The position numbers and the translations under genes are program-made. A model generated the notes under the pieces. The model saw nothing but the letters and a program-made list of their open reading frames with translations. It made no database searches and was not told the origin of the DNA. Shown here in pieces: positions 36,392 to 44,961 of a stretch of 64,000 bases of DNA. This DNA comes from Corynebacterium pilosum DSM 20521 = CIP 103422 (GTDB lineage: Bacteria > Actinomycetota > Actinomycetes > Mycobacteriales > Mycobacteriaceae): NCBI RefSeq assembly GCF_000373805.1, contig NZ_KB892439.1, forward strand, positions 174,174 to 238,173, given 5' to 3'. Numbering within the stretch: the stretch's first letter is position 1; every line of letters starts with the position of its first letter.

Positions 36392-37201
36392 CTACATCAT
36401 CAGCACCAGCGAGAGAGCCATGACGGCCATGCCTGCGATCAACCCGTAGGTGGCCGCGTGGTGCTTGCCGGTGCTGATTGCCGTTGGCAGCAGTTCATCG
36501 AGCGAAATGAACATCATGATGCCGGCCACCGCACCAAAGGCGATGCCCATCGTCGTCGGCCCCATAAACGGCATGAGCAACAAGAACCCGACCAGCGCGC
36601 CGACTGGCTCAGCGAGGCCCGACAGGGTGGCCCAACCCCACGCTTTGAACCGTGACCCAGTTGCCTCACGCAGCGGGACAGACACGGCGATACCCTCCGG
36701 GATGTTGTGGATCGCGATAGCCACGACGATCGGCAGGGCCAGCTCTGGGTCTTCCAGCGCCGCGATGAACGTGGCGAAGCCTTCGGGGAAGTTGTGCAGC
36801 GCCAGGGCCACGGCAGTCAGCGTGCCTGCTTTCATCATGCGCGACCTGCGCCGGGCCAGTTTGGCGTCTTCTTGGAGCGTTTTCGGCTCATGAGGGTTGA
36901 TTTCCTCGGGCACGAGCCGATCGATGATCGCGATCAACGCGATGCCTGCGAAAAAAGCGGCGATCCCGGCCCAGGCCCCGCCACGCTCTCCTAATTCTTC
37001 GGCCAGTGCCTCGGTGCCTTTGGGCAGGATCTCCACCAAGGAGACGTAAATCATCACGCCCGCAGAAAAACCCAAGGCAGCGGCCATGAACCGCTCTCCC
37101 GGTGCTTTGCGCGCAACCCCGATTGCGCCGCCAATACCGGTTGCCAAACCCGCTAACAGTGTGAGGCCGAAGGCGAGCGCGAGCTGCGAAGCGGTGTACA
37201 T
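36392..37201 (-). CDS. zupT: ZIP-family zinc transporter ZupT
   Basis: 269 residues, eight predicted membrane segments. The metal-site helices read ALHNFPEGFATF and AIHNIPEGIAVSV, the diagnostic ZIP motifs. It imports zinc and other divalent metals. The small Cys-containing gene upstream ends 3 bases before the start, so the two are translated together. No clear Zur box was found in the region upstream of that gene. Confidence 0.93.
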   Translation of the reverse strand: MYTASQLALAFGLTLLAGLATGIGGAIGVARKAPGERFMAAALGFSAGVMIYVSLVEILPKGTEALAEELGERGGAWAGIAAFFAGIALIAIIDRLVPEEINPHEPKTLQEDAKLARRRSRMMKAGTLTAVALALHNFPEGFATFIAALEDPELALPIVVAIAIHNIPEGIAVSVPLREATGSRFKAWGWATLSGLAEPVGALVGFLLLMPFMGPTTMGIAFGAVAGIMMFISLDELLPTAISTGKHHAATYGLIAGMAVMALSLVLMM

Positions 37202-37204
37202 GCG

Positions 37205-37441
37205 TTACATAATATTCTCTTCTTCGCCGTTGTCGTGCGTTGCCCGTTCTTTATCTTGCTTTTCGGGCGCCGGCGCACACCCGTCTGGGCCACACACCAG
37301 CGCGTCGCTGACACCGTCGAGGGTGACTAATCCTTCAAATGCAAAATTATTTGTGTTCACACAGCCCCTAACGCTGGCAGCGCCATATTCGTTCCGAAGA
37401 CCCTCGATGGTGTTTTCATTCGCCGCCATAGGTTCGGCCAA
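37205..37441 (-). CDS. Small Cys-containing protein coupled to zupT
   Basis: 78 residues if the TTG at 37441 is used, or 74 from ATG at 37429. Neither has a convincing ribosome-binding site. It contains three cysteines, one in VRGCVNTNN and two in VCGPDGCAPAPE (a C-x4-C pair), and an acidic/charged tail. There is no signal peptide. Its 3-base spacing to zupT suggests a zinc-related role such as metal handling or redox control, but the family is not recognised. Confidence 0.65.
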   Translation of the reverse strand: MAEPMAANENTIEGLRNEYGAASVRGCVNTNNFAFEGLVTLDGVSDALVCGPDGCAPAPEKQDKERATHDNGEEENIM

Positions 37442-37526
37442 GAGTACATTCTTTGGCCAGTACCTTCACAAGAAAACTTTCCGCAACGAGTAAACTTGGC
37501 GGCTAAGCATAACCACGACGAGCACG

Positions 37527-38660
37527 ATGAAAGGATGCAGTGATGACGCCGTAATGATCGAACAACCCCACTATCGGCTGACGCCGACCGCCCTGGAGGA
37601 CTTTGTCCGTCTGCCAGTGAACGATATCGTCGCCACCTCCATTTTCGCGCACATGGTCCCCAGCGATGACGAGACGACAGTGCCGGTCACCTTAACTGTT
37701 GATCCGCTAACCCAGGCATGGCGTGTGCGCTGGGAGTTCGGCGTGCTCGGGGAGATCCCGGCAGAGGTCCGCGAGGAGTTTTCCTCGCTTAACCGCGTGA
37801 TCGCCTCTGGTTTCGTCCCGGAGACGAAGGCCACCATCAGCGCCGGAGGGCCGGCCGGGATCGAGGTTGCGGTACTTCTTCCTCCCCCGGACCTTGCCGT
37901 TCCCCGCAACGATGTTTCACCAGAGGCGTGGATTCTGCCCACTGGTTCCGCCTTCACCGTGGACACCTCGGACGGGGAAATCGACGCGCTGGACCTTGTG
38001 CTCTACTCCCCCGGCCAATGGCTTGTCACCCTAGTGGAGCTCGATGGCACCGTGGTGGCCACCATCGATGGCCGCGCGGCCGGGACCATCAGCGAAGGAC
38101 TCAACGACACACTCCTGCGTTATCTCCGTGCAGCCCAGCAGCGACACCCCGACGCTCCCATTGCCGTGCGAGGTTTCATCGTCGATAGTGACGTTGTGCT
38201 GGACGCGGGTTTTCCGCGTGCCGACGAATACCAGCTACCGGCGTTGAAGGTTCCCGATGACAGGCCACGCAGCGCCCGTCAACTATTTCTCGCAGAGGAC
38301 GGGGCGCTCGTCGTAAGCGTGGACCGCGTGGCAGCACTTGATCCTGCCGACGAGGCCAACCCCCACTCACACGCCCGGCGCGTGGTCTCCCCTCATGGCA
38401 TGGCTTCTGAGCCCGACGATGCTAGCGAGGAGAAGCCGGAGTCACCCGCAGCACCTGATCCGCAGCCGGAGGCAACACTCGAGCCTGCCGAGAACTCTCT
38501 GCCCATCGACGGTGCTTACCTCACCGAAGTCGAGAAACTACGTGCCCGTCGCGCTCAGCGCAAAAAATCAGACGGACCGCGCCACGCTTCGGAGACCACT
38601 GAGGTCTTTGCGCGCCCACTCAGCGACCAAGGGCATGGCCCACGTCACTACCGGGGCTAA
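37527..38660 (+). CDS. Conserved hypothetical protein
   Basis: 377 residues. A mixed alpha/beta N-terminal domain of about 300 residues (ALEDFVRLPVNDIVATSIF, YSPGQWLVTLVEL) is followed by an acidic Pro/Glu-rich linker (residues 300-340) and a basic tail (RARRAQRKKSDG). There are no membrane segments or recognisable catalytic motifs. The start is uncertain: ATG at 37527 has a poor ribosome site, while ATG at 37554 directly follows a three-codon leader ORF (ATG ACG CCG TAA) that has AAAGGA in front of it. Family not recognised. Confidence 0.7.
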   Translation: MKGCSDDAVMIEQPHYRLTPTALEDFVRLPVNDIVATSIFAHMVPSDDETTVPVTLTVDPLTQAWRVRWEFGVLGEIPAEVREEFSSLNRVIASGFVPETKATISAGGPAGIEVAVLLPPPDLAVPRNDVSPEAWILPTGSAFTVDTSDGEIDALDLVLYSPGQWLVTLVELDGTVVATIDGRAAGTISEGLNDTLLRYLRAAQQRHPDAPIAVRGFIVDSDVVLDAGFPRADEYQLPALKVPDDRPRSARQLFLAEDGALVVSVDRVAALDPADEANPHSHARRVVSPHGMASEPDDASEEKPESPAAPDPQPEATLEPAENSLPIDGAYLTEVEKLRARRAQRKKSDGPRHASETTEVFARPLSDQGHGPRHYRG

Positions 38661-38710
38661 CCGTGTCGTAACTTCACATTTCAACACAAAACAATGAGAC
38701 ACTAGTCTCT

Positions 38711-39883
38711 ATGAGCACTCCTGAACCCGCATCCCCAGATAGTCCGATTACTGATGCCGAGGTCTTTGACGCCCATGCTGGCGGCAAGTTGACCGTCACG
38801 TCATCCCGCCAACTAGTGACCAAGCGTGACTTGTCGATCGCATATAGCCCAGGTGTGGCGATTGCGTGTACGGCAATTCAAAACAAGCCGGAGCGCGTCC
38901 GTGAACTTACCGGCACCGGCCGCACCGTCGCGGTGATTTCCGATGGCACTGCCGTTTTAGGCTTGGGCAATATCGGCCCGCACGCCTCCTTGCCGGTGAT
39001 GGAAGGCAAGTGCCAGCTGTTCACCTCTTTCGCTGACCTTAACGCGATCCCGATCGTGTTGGACGTGCACGATGTCGACGGCATCGTCAACGCGGTGAAG
39101 GCGATCGCCCCGAGTTTCGGCGCGATCAACTTGGAGGACATCGCTGCCCCCGCATGTTTCGAGGTGGAGCGCCGCCTCGAAGAGGAGTTGGATATTCCTG
39201 TCTTCCACGATGACCAGCACGGCACCGCCATCGTGGTCACCGCCGGGATGTCCAACGCCTGCAAGGTCACCGGCCGGCGCCTCGAAGACCTGCGCGTTGT
39301 CATTTCCGGCGCCGGCGCCGCTGGCGTAGCGTGCACCCGCATGCTGCTTGATGCCGGAGTGCGTGACATTGTGGTGTTGGATTCCCGCGGCATCATCTCT
39401 AAGGACCGCGAGGGCCTCAACCCGATCAAGGCAGCGCTTGCCGACGAGACAAACCCGCGAGGAATCACGGGCGGCCCAGAAGAAGCCTTTCGCGATGCTG
39501 ATGCATTCATCGGTGTCTCGCGTGGCCAGGTCGGTGAAGAGCTACTGCGGACCATGGCACCGGACCCCCTGCTGTTTTCCCTGGCCAACCCCGATCCGGA
39601 GATCCCGCAGGAGCTGGCAGAAAAGTATGGGTCGGTCGTGGCCACTGGCCGCTCGGACCTGCCCAACCAGGTGAACAACGTCCTGGCGTTCCCAGGCATT
39701 TTCCACGGCGCGCTCGCTGCCGGAGCCACGCGCATCACCACGGAGATGAAACTGGCGGCCTCGAAGGCGATCGCGGAACAGGTCGGCGACAAGCTTGCGG
39801 CCGATTACATCATGCCTTCGCCGCTGGACCCAGGCGTTGCTCCAGCCGTCAGTGCTGCGGTGCAAGCTGCTGCGGAGAAGTAG
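38711..39883 (+). CDS. malE: NAD(P)-dependent malic enzyme
   Basis: Oxidative decarboxylation of malate to pyruvate. The 390-residue short bacterial form has LSIAYSPGVA (catalytic Tyr), VMEGKCQLF (catalytic Lys), FHDDQHGTA for the divalent metal, the Rossmann loop SGAGAAGVA, and SDLPNQVNNVLAFPGIF near the C-terminus. It matches the C. glutamicum MalE class in length. Transcription is probably independent: the preceding gene ends 50 bases upstream. Confidence 0.94.
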   Translation: MSTPEPASPDSPITDAEVFDAHAGGKLTVTSSRQLVTKRDLSIAYSPGVAIACTAIQNKPERVRELTGTGRTVAVISDGTAVLGLGNIGPHASLPVMEGKCQLFTSFADLNAIPIVLDVHDVDGIVNAVKAIAPSFGAINLEDIAAPACFEVERRLEEELDIPVFHDDQHGTAIVVTAGMSNACKVTGRRLEDLRVVISGAGAAGVACTRMLLDAGVRDIVVLDSRGIISKDREGLNPIKAALADETNPRGITGGPEEAFRDADAFIGVSRGQVGEELLRTMAPDPLLFSLANPDPEIPQELAEKYGSVVATGRSDLPNQVNNVLAFPGIFHGALAAGATRITTEMKLAASKAIAEQVGDKLAADYIMPSPLDPGVAPAVSAAVQAAAEK

Positions 39884-39959
39884 GTCATCCGCTCACTCCC
39901 CCCGCGGCCACAGGAATTAAGACACACAAGTGTGTTGAAATTCCGGTACAAAGGGGAGT

Positions 39960-41024
39960 ATGACGCAATCATTTCATTCTGAAACTAAAGTCCCCGGAGG
40001 AAAACTGGTGGTCGTCGACATCGACACCGATGGCGACGTGATCACTAACGCGAAGATTTCCGGGGACTTTTTCCTCGAACCCGAAGAAGCCTACGATGCC
40101 CTGGGGCCCGCCCTGCAGGGTGCTTCCACCAACGACGACACCGCTGCACTGACCAATCGCCTTGATGCTGCTTTAGCCTCCATCGATGGGGTGGCCCTGC
40201 ACGGCTTCACCACCCGCGATGTCGCACAAACCGTGCGCCGCGCAGTCACCGGTGCCGTCGACTTCACCGATTTGACCTGGGAGATCATCCACCCCGGTCC
40301 CCTGCCCACGGTGATGAACGTTGCATTAGACGAACTTTTAATGGACCAGGTTGATTCAGGCCAGCGTGGCCCTACGCTACGTTTCTGGGAGTGGGAGGAT
40401 CGCGCAACCGTGATCGGCTCCTACCAGTCCTACGTCAATGAGCTGCAGCCCGAGGGTGTGGCCGAGCATGACGTGCAAGTTGTTCGTCGTGTGTCCGGCG
40501 GAGGCGCCATGTTTATGGAAGGCGGCAACTGCATCACCTACTCCCTCTATGTACCGAAGGAGCTGGTGGCGGGGTTGTCCTACGCAGATTCCTATGAGTT
40601 CTTGGACCGCTGGGTCTTGGCAGCGCTTGCCGAGCACGGGGTGAACGCGTGGTACGTGCCGATCAACGACATCACCTCTGATGGCGGCAAGATCGGCGGT
40701 GCCGCCCAGAAGCGGAAAGGCTCGACTGTGCTCCACCACGTCACGATGAGCTATGACATCGACGCGGACAAGATGATGGACGTGCTGCGCGTGGGTAAGG
40801 CGAAGATCGCCGACAAGGGAATCCGCTCAGCGAAGAAGCGCGTGGACCCGTTGCGCCGCCAGACCGGTGCCCCACGCGAAGACGTGATCGACACGATGAA
40901 GACCACGTTCGCCAACCGCTACGGGGCCCAGCCTGCGGAGCTTTCGCAAGAGGATCTCGACGCAGCCCAGCACCTCGTGGACACGAAGTATGCCACCGAA
41001 GAGTGGACCCACCGCGTGCCCTAA
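39960..41024 (+). CDS. Lipoate-protein ligase with N-terminal accessory domain
   Basis: 354 residues. Residues 90-330 form the biotin/lipoate ligase catalytic domain: TLRFWEWEDRATVIGSYQS, VVRRVSGGGAMFMEGGN and NDITSDGGKIGGAAQKRK with the conserved Lys. Residues 10-85 (GGKLVVVDIDTDGDVITN, ISGDFFLEPEEAYDALGPAL) look like the accessory domain that E. coli LplA carries at its C-terminus. The order is therefore permuted. It attaches lipoate to the 2-oxoacid dehydrogenase E2 or GcvH proteins, none of which is in the window. Confidence 0.88.
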   Translation: MTQSFHSETKVPGGKLVVVDIDTDGDVITNAKISGDFFLEPEEAYDALGPALQGASTNDDTAALTNRLDAALASIDGVALHGFTTRDVAQTVRRAVTGAVDFTDLTWEIIHPGPLPTVMNVALDELLMDQVDSGQRGPTLRFWEWEDRATVIGSYQSYVNELQPEGVAEHDVQVVRRVSGGGAMFMEGGNCITYSLYVPKELVAGLSYADSYEFLDRWVLAALAEHGVNAWYVPINDITSDGGKIGGAAQKRKGSTVLHHVTMSYDIDADKMMDVLRVGKAKIADKGIRSAKKRVDPLRRQTGAPREDVIDTMKTTFANRYGAQPAELSQEDLDAAQHLVDTKYATEEWTHRVP

Positions 41025-41027
41025 GAG

Positions 41028-42590
41028 CTACACCAACATAAACGGTACGACGACGATCTTGAAGATCAACGCCACCGCGAATGTTGTGGAGTAGCCGTCC
41101 ATGATCCGGTTATCGCTGGAGTTCTGCAGCGCGTACTGCAGTACCGCTGGCTGGCCAAGCAGGCCAGCCACCGCACCATTGGCGCGGCCGGCCGACTGCC
41201 CAAATGCCCACGCGAGGAGCAGGAGGGATCCACAGCCCACTAGGCCGACCAGCGCGGCGAGGCCGATCGTGATCAAACCATCCAGAGAGAAGGCCGTCGA
41301 AGCGAAGGCTGGGCCGGACGCAGTACCGACCGACGCGAGGAACAGCATGAGGCCAAACTGGCGAATCGCATAGTTCGCCGAACGTGGCAGCTGCCACGCA
41401 AAGCGCCCAGTTCGGTTGAGCGCGCCAAGGACGAGGCCCGAAATCAGTGGTCCACCCGCCGCACCGATAACAAAGCTTGCCCCACCCGGCAGCGGGAATG
41501 GGATCGCCGCGAGGATGAAGCCAAGTGCTAGGCCGGTCGCCGTGGCAATCCAGTCCAATTCGTTAGCCACCTGGATTGAGTTACCCAGGTAGCTTTCCAA
41601 ACGCGTGGCATTCTTGGTGGGAACAATCACCTCAATGACATCGCCCGGTGCGATGTTCACATCGTCGGTAGCAAGTATTTCATCGTCGCCACGCCGAATA
41701 CGAAGCGTCTGCGCGCCGAAACGTGCGTACAAGGGCAGGTTGTCCAGGCGGTTACCGGCAATGTCCTGGTTAGACACACTGAATTTCTGCACCGTTAACT
41801 GGGGCAGTCGGCGGGACAAAGGCTGGAGAGGGCGGCCGATGCGCTTGACGACGTCCTTACGCACACCTTCTTCCATCATCATGAAGACGGTGTCCCCCGG
41901 CTTCAGCTCGAAGGCGGAATCAAGCACCTGGGTCACCCCATTGCGGCGACGCATGCCAGCGGTGATGCTGGAACCGAACTCCTCGATTAGCTCCTCCGAG
42001 GTGACGGCGTGCTGCACGGCCATGCGCTCGCCACGCAGCTCACTACCAGCCGAGTTGTCCTCGTCACGGCTGGCCTTCCAGTTCTGGCCGATGGTCACTG
42101 CGACCAGCAAGATGGCCACAATAATGCCCGTCGGGTAGCCAATGGAATAACCCACAGCGGGCAGGTCGGATTCGGTTTGTACCTGTGCCAGCGACAGCGA
42201 GGGCGTGGACGTCAGAGAACCGGCGAACGCACCGACGGATACTTCGCGTGCCACGCCGAGCAGCCCACCGACCAAGACCGCGGTGACTGCTGCCAGCACA
42301 ATGGAGACGATCGACATCACCATGAGGCCGAATTGCTTGCGAATATTCTTGAAGAAGGATTCGCCTGCTTCCAGACCGATCATGTAGACGAATAGTCCGA
42401 GACCAAGATCTTGCAGCGAAGTAAGGACGTCCGGCGGCAGGTCGACAACCGCGCCGACGAAGAGACCAACAAAAAGGGCGCCAGCGGCACCGAATTTAAT
42501 AGGCCCAAACGGGATAGCACCGAAGGCGGTACCCAGGCCGATGACGATAAAGAGCGTCAGCAGCACGTTGCTTTCCAGAAATTCAATCAC
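41028..42590 (-). CDS. AspT/YidE-family transporter, SucE-like
   Basis: 520 residues arranged as two membrane halves of about five to six helices, separated by two TrkA-C (RCK_C) domains. The region around residues 210-250 reads DSAFELKPGDTVFMMMEE, and a second similar block follows. This is the aspartate:alanine exchanger family, which includes the C. glutamicum succinate exporter SucE. The substrate is probably a dicarboxylate by homology, which would fit with malic enzyme 1.1 kb away. It is convergent with the lipoate ligase gene (3-base gap). Confidence 0.85.
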   Translation of the reverse strand: MIEFLESNVLLTLFIVIGLGTAFGAIPFGPIKFGAAGALFVGLFVGAVVDLPPDVLTSLQDLGLGLFVYMIGLEAGESFFKNIRKQFGLMVMSIVSIVLAAVTAVLVGGLLGVAREVSVGAFAGSLTSTPSLSLAQVQTESDLPAVGYSIGYPTGIIVAILLVAVTIGQNWKASRDEDNSAGSELRGERMAVQHAVTSEELIEEFGSSITAGMRRRNGVTQVLDSAFELKPGDTVFMMMEEGVRKDVVKRIGRPLQPLSRRLPQLTVQKFSVSNQDIAGNRLDNLPLYARFGAQTLRIRRGDDEILATDDVNIAPGDVIEVIVPTKNATRLESYLGNSIQVANELDWIATATGLALGFILAAIPFPLPGGASFVIGAAGGPLISGLVLGALNRTGRFAWQLPRSANYAIRQFGLMLFLASVGTASGPAFASTAFSLDGLITIGLAALVGLVGCGSLLLLAWAFGQSAGRANGAVAGLLGQPAVLQYALQNSSDNRIMDGYSTTFAVALIFKIVVVPFMLV

Positions 42591-42615
42591 ATCGGAGCAT
42601 CTTAAATGATCCGAC

Positions 42616-43473
42616 CTATAAGGGCTGAACTACATGACGTCGCTCCCGCCGACTCACCCCCCAAAAGGGGAGTACCTCAACGCTGTAAGCATTTCCCAGG
42701 ACGCTGCCCCACCCGGCCATCCACCCACCATCGATTGGGATGACAGCACCGTTGACGTAACTGGCGTGGTCCGACAGCAGAAAAGCTATGACGCGAGCGA
42801 GCTCCTCCGGTTTCGCGGTGCGAATTGCAGCCTGGTGAACCGGAGCTATGGCATCCATGCCGTGCTCTGGATTGAGGTCTGCAACATTGAAACCACTCGC
42901 CAAGTTTGTCTCCACGCTTCCCGGGCCAATGAGGTTCGCACGGATCCCCCGCTTCGCATAGGTATAGGCAGTGTTGCGCGTCAGCCCCACCAAGGCATGC
43001 TTCGCCATGGTATCTGCCACGCCTGAGGCCCCGCCGCGAAAGGACGCCTCCGCCCCGACGTTGACAATGGCCCCCGTTTTTGCCTGCACCATGTGTGGCA
43101 GGACCTCCCGGACCATGTTCAGCGGTGCGTAAAGGTTAATGCCGAAGGATCGCTCGACGATTTCATCACTGACATCGGCTGCGCCCTCGAAACCATCCAT
43201 CACCCCTGCGTTGTTAACCGGCCCGAGTTGCCCACCAAGATCGATGGCGCGTTCCACCGCAGCACGGACAATGCCCCGGTCAGTCAGGTCGCCGTGAATG
43301 GCTTCGCCTACACCACCTGCAGCGGTGATCTCGTCGATAAGCTGATCAACGCTATCGGCCCGGTCCACCGCAACAACCGTTGCCCCGCGACGAGCTACCT
43401 CCAACGCCGTCGCACGACCGATGCCCGATGCAGCTCCTGTGATGATGATCGTGTGGCCGGAAAAATCATTCAT
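42616..43473 (-). CDS. Short-chain dehydrogenase/reductase family protein lacking catalytic Ser and Tyr
   Basis: 285 residues. The NAD(P) motif TGAASGIGRA, the NNAGV motif and the C-terminal IPIDGGWMAGW are intact. The Ser strand reads IVNVGAEAS (Ala at the catalytic Ser position), and the YxxxK motif reads DTMAK, with Asp replacing Tyr; GAT would be TAT with one base change. The protein runs about 30 residues past the usual family end (VLGNAYSVEVLPFWG). It is probably an inactive enzyme or an early pseudogene. The gene remnant upstream supports a decaying locus. Confidence 0.75.
   Translation of the reverse strand: MNDFSGHTIIITGAASGIGRATALEVARRGATVVAVDRADSVDQLIDEITAAGGVGEAIHGDLTDRGIVRAAVERAIDLGGQLGPVNNAGVMDGFEGAADVSDEIVERSFGINLYAPLNMVREVLPHMVQAKTGAIVNVGAEASFRGGASGVADTMAKHALVGLTRNTAYTYAKRGIRANLIGPGSVETNLASGFNVADLNPEHGMDAIAPVHQAAIRTAKPEELARVIAFLLSDHASYVNGAVIPIDGGWMAGWGSVLGNAYSVEVLPFWGVSRRERRHVVQPL
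43331..43342 (+). repeat. Recurrent 12-mer TCGTCGATAAGC, copy 7
   Basis: Exact copy inside the SDR gene; the sense strand encodes Leu-Ile-Asp-Glu. Confidence 0.8.
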
Positions 43474-43627
43474 ACCTCAAAAGATTAGGCCATGGGCAGC
43501 ACGCTTGCTTGCGGAATTGACACGCGAAATCGTGCTGATGTCCACAGTGTTTTCGACTGTCAAGTGCATCAATATTTCGTGTCACATTCGTGTGAAACCC
43601 CTCCGCTCTCCATGAAGTGAGTACACC

Positions 43628-43800
43628 GTGAAGAAAACAAGGACTTAGTGGTCTCCCAGTGGAATACCTCCAACAACTCCCGCTCTGACACAACCCAGTT
43701 CAATGTGAAGGGCGTGGACAAGTTCTTCGGCATTGATCTGTCCGCTCCGAAGCCAGAGCCACTCGAGACCTCGAGGACACCAGCATGCCTCAGCGGTTAG
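43628..43800 (+). pseudogene. Remnant of a secreted or surface protein gene
   Basis: The 43474-43796 stretch has no intact gene. A GTG at 43628 opens MKKTRT and stops after seven codons. In another frame, from GTG at 43648, 50 codons read VVSQWNTSNNSRSDTTQFNV, then GVDKFFGIDL and PKPEPLE before TAG at 43798. This looks like the tail of an exported protein, with most of the middle deleted. TTGACA near 43517 and the direct repeat TTCGTGT-CACA-TTCGTGTG at about 43572-43592 may be the old promoter region. Family not recognised; the fragment overlaps the DUF429 stop. Confidence 0.4.
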
Positions 43801-44522
43801 CGCGTAGGGACGTGAATCCATCCCTCCACCGCAGCCGCCTCCCGCAGTTCAGCCGGGGGCGGCTGCGTGTTTCCCTGGGCGATTTCACGGGCCACCAACG
43901 CAGCGATCACCGCGTCGAGGGCATTATCGTCTTCACACACGGCCTGCTCAACCGCGTCATCAAAGCGCAGCGCAGGGAATTTGAGCTTCAAACCCTCCAG
44001 GATTTCTTCGCGTGCCGACGATTTCCCCTTCCCCTTATAACCACGGAAGGCGAGGCCCCACACTTTCAACGCTGCCGCGGGATATACTTCGGCCACACGC
44101 CCTGCACCGTCACGGCGGGTATCAATCTCCTGTTCCCTCAACCGCGCTTCGATCCCAGCCCAGCGCAGCGCCGGGTAGGCAATGAGGTTGGTGGACACGC
44201 TCAGAGGTGTCATCGAGAGGCGCGTGTGAATGTCACGGTCTGTCGCGCGCAATGCCATCGTGCGCCGCCACACCGTATCGGTCGACTGCGGTGCAAGCTG
44301 CGAGTGGCGTGCATGGGCCCCGATGAACTCCGTAAATGCGAGCGGCCACCCGAAAGGAACATCGATCCCAGCGCGCTGCGAACCCGCGATCGCACTGACG
44401 ATGTCCTCATCACTCACGCCCACGGTGACGGAGGCGAGGTGGTCGTCGTTAAGCACCGCCACCCCCGTGCGCGATGGCTCGGCGGCAAGGTCCACCCCAA
44501 TGATGCTTTCTCTATTACTCAT
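43797..44522 (-). CDS. DUF429 family protein (predicted RNase H-like nuclease)
   Basis: 241 residues. The start IIGVDLAAEPSRTGVAVL, then GIDVPFGWP, RRTMALRATDR and the C-terminal EDDNALDAVIAALVARE fit DUF429, whose acidic residues are arranged like an RNase H active site. The biological role is unknown. It is divergent from the HTH-TOBE regulator gene with a 25-base gap. Confidence 0.88.
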   Translation of the reverse strand: MSNRESIIGVDLAAEPSRTGVAVLNDDHLASVTVGVSDEDIVSAIAGSQRAGIDVPFGWPLAFTEFIGAHARHSQLAPQSTDTVWRRTMALRATDRDIHTRLSMTPLSVSTNLIAYPALRWAGIEARLREQEIDTRRDGAGRVAEVYPAAALKVWGLAFRGYKGKGKSSAREEILEGLKLKFPALRFDDAVEQAVCEDDNALDAVIAALVAREIAQGNTQPPPAELREAAAVEGWIHVPTR

Positions 44523-44547
44523 GTGATCAAGCGTATATGGTGAGACT

Positions 44548-44961
44548 ATGTCGAAAATTAAGATCAGTACCGCAGCTCACCTTCTAGGTGTTTCCGATGA
44601 CACTGTCCGTCGCTGGGTGTCCCAGGGGCGTCTCAGCTCCGCCAAGGATGAGTCCGGGCGCAGCGTGGTCGACGGTGCCGAGTTGGCCGCCGTCGCCCAA
44701 GAAATTGCCGAAGAAAAGGACCTCGACGCGCTCGATGCGGGCGCCGGGAAGCGCTCGGCGCGCAACCACCTCACCGGGCTGGTCACAAAAGTGACCTCCG
44801 ATCCTGTAATGAGCCAGGTTGAGCTGCTGTGTGGCCCATTCCGCGTGGTCTCGCTGATCTCCACGGAGGCCGTAAATGAGCTTGAGCTAGAGGTGGGAAC
44901 CATGGCCACCGCCGTGATCAAGTCCACCAACGTCACTATCGAAGGTGCCTCACACGCTTAA
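44548..44961 (+). CDS. HTH-TOBE molybdate-responsive type DNA-binding protein
   Basis: 137 residues. Residues 1-60 are an excisionase/MerR-like helix-turn-helix (TAAHLLGVSDDTVRRWVSQG). Residues 70-135 are a single TOBE/mop domain (NHLTGLVTKVTSD, MATAVIKSTNVTIEG), the fold that binds molybdate or tungstate. It therefore looks like a one-component oxyanion sensor. No mod genes are in the window. TATGGT at 44536-44541 lies 6 bases before the ATG, suggesting a leaderless transcript. Its stop overlaps the convergent SCO1664-family gene by 4 bases. Confidence 0.88.
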   Translation: MSKIKISTAAHLLGVSDDTVRRWVSQGRLSSAKDESGRSVVDGAELAAVAQEIAEEKDLDALDAGAGKRSARNHLTGLVTKVTSDPVMSQVELLCGPFRVVSLISTEAVNELELEVGTMATAVIKSTNVTIEGASHA

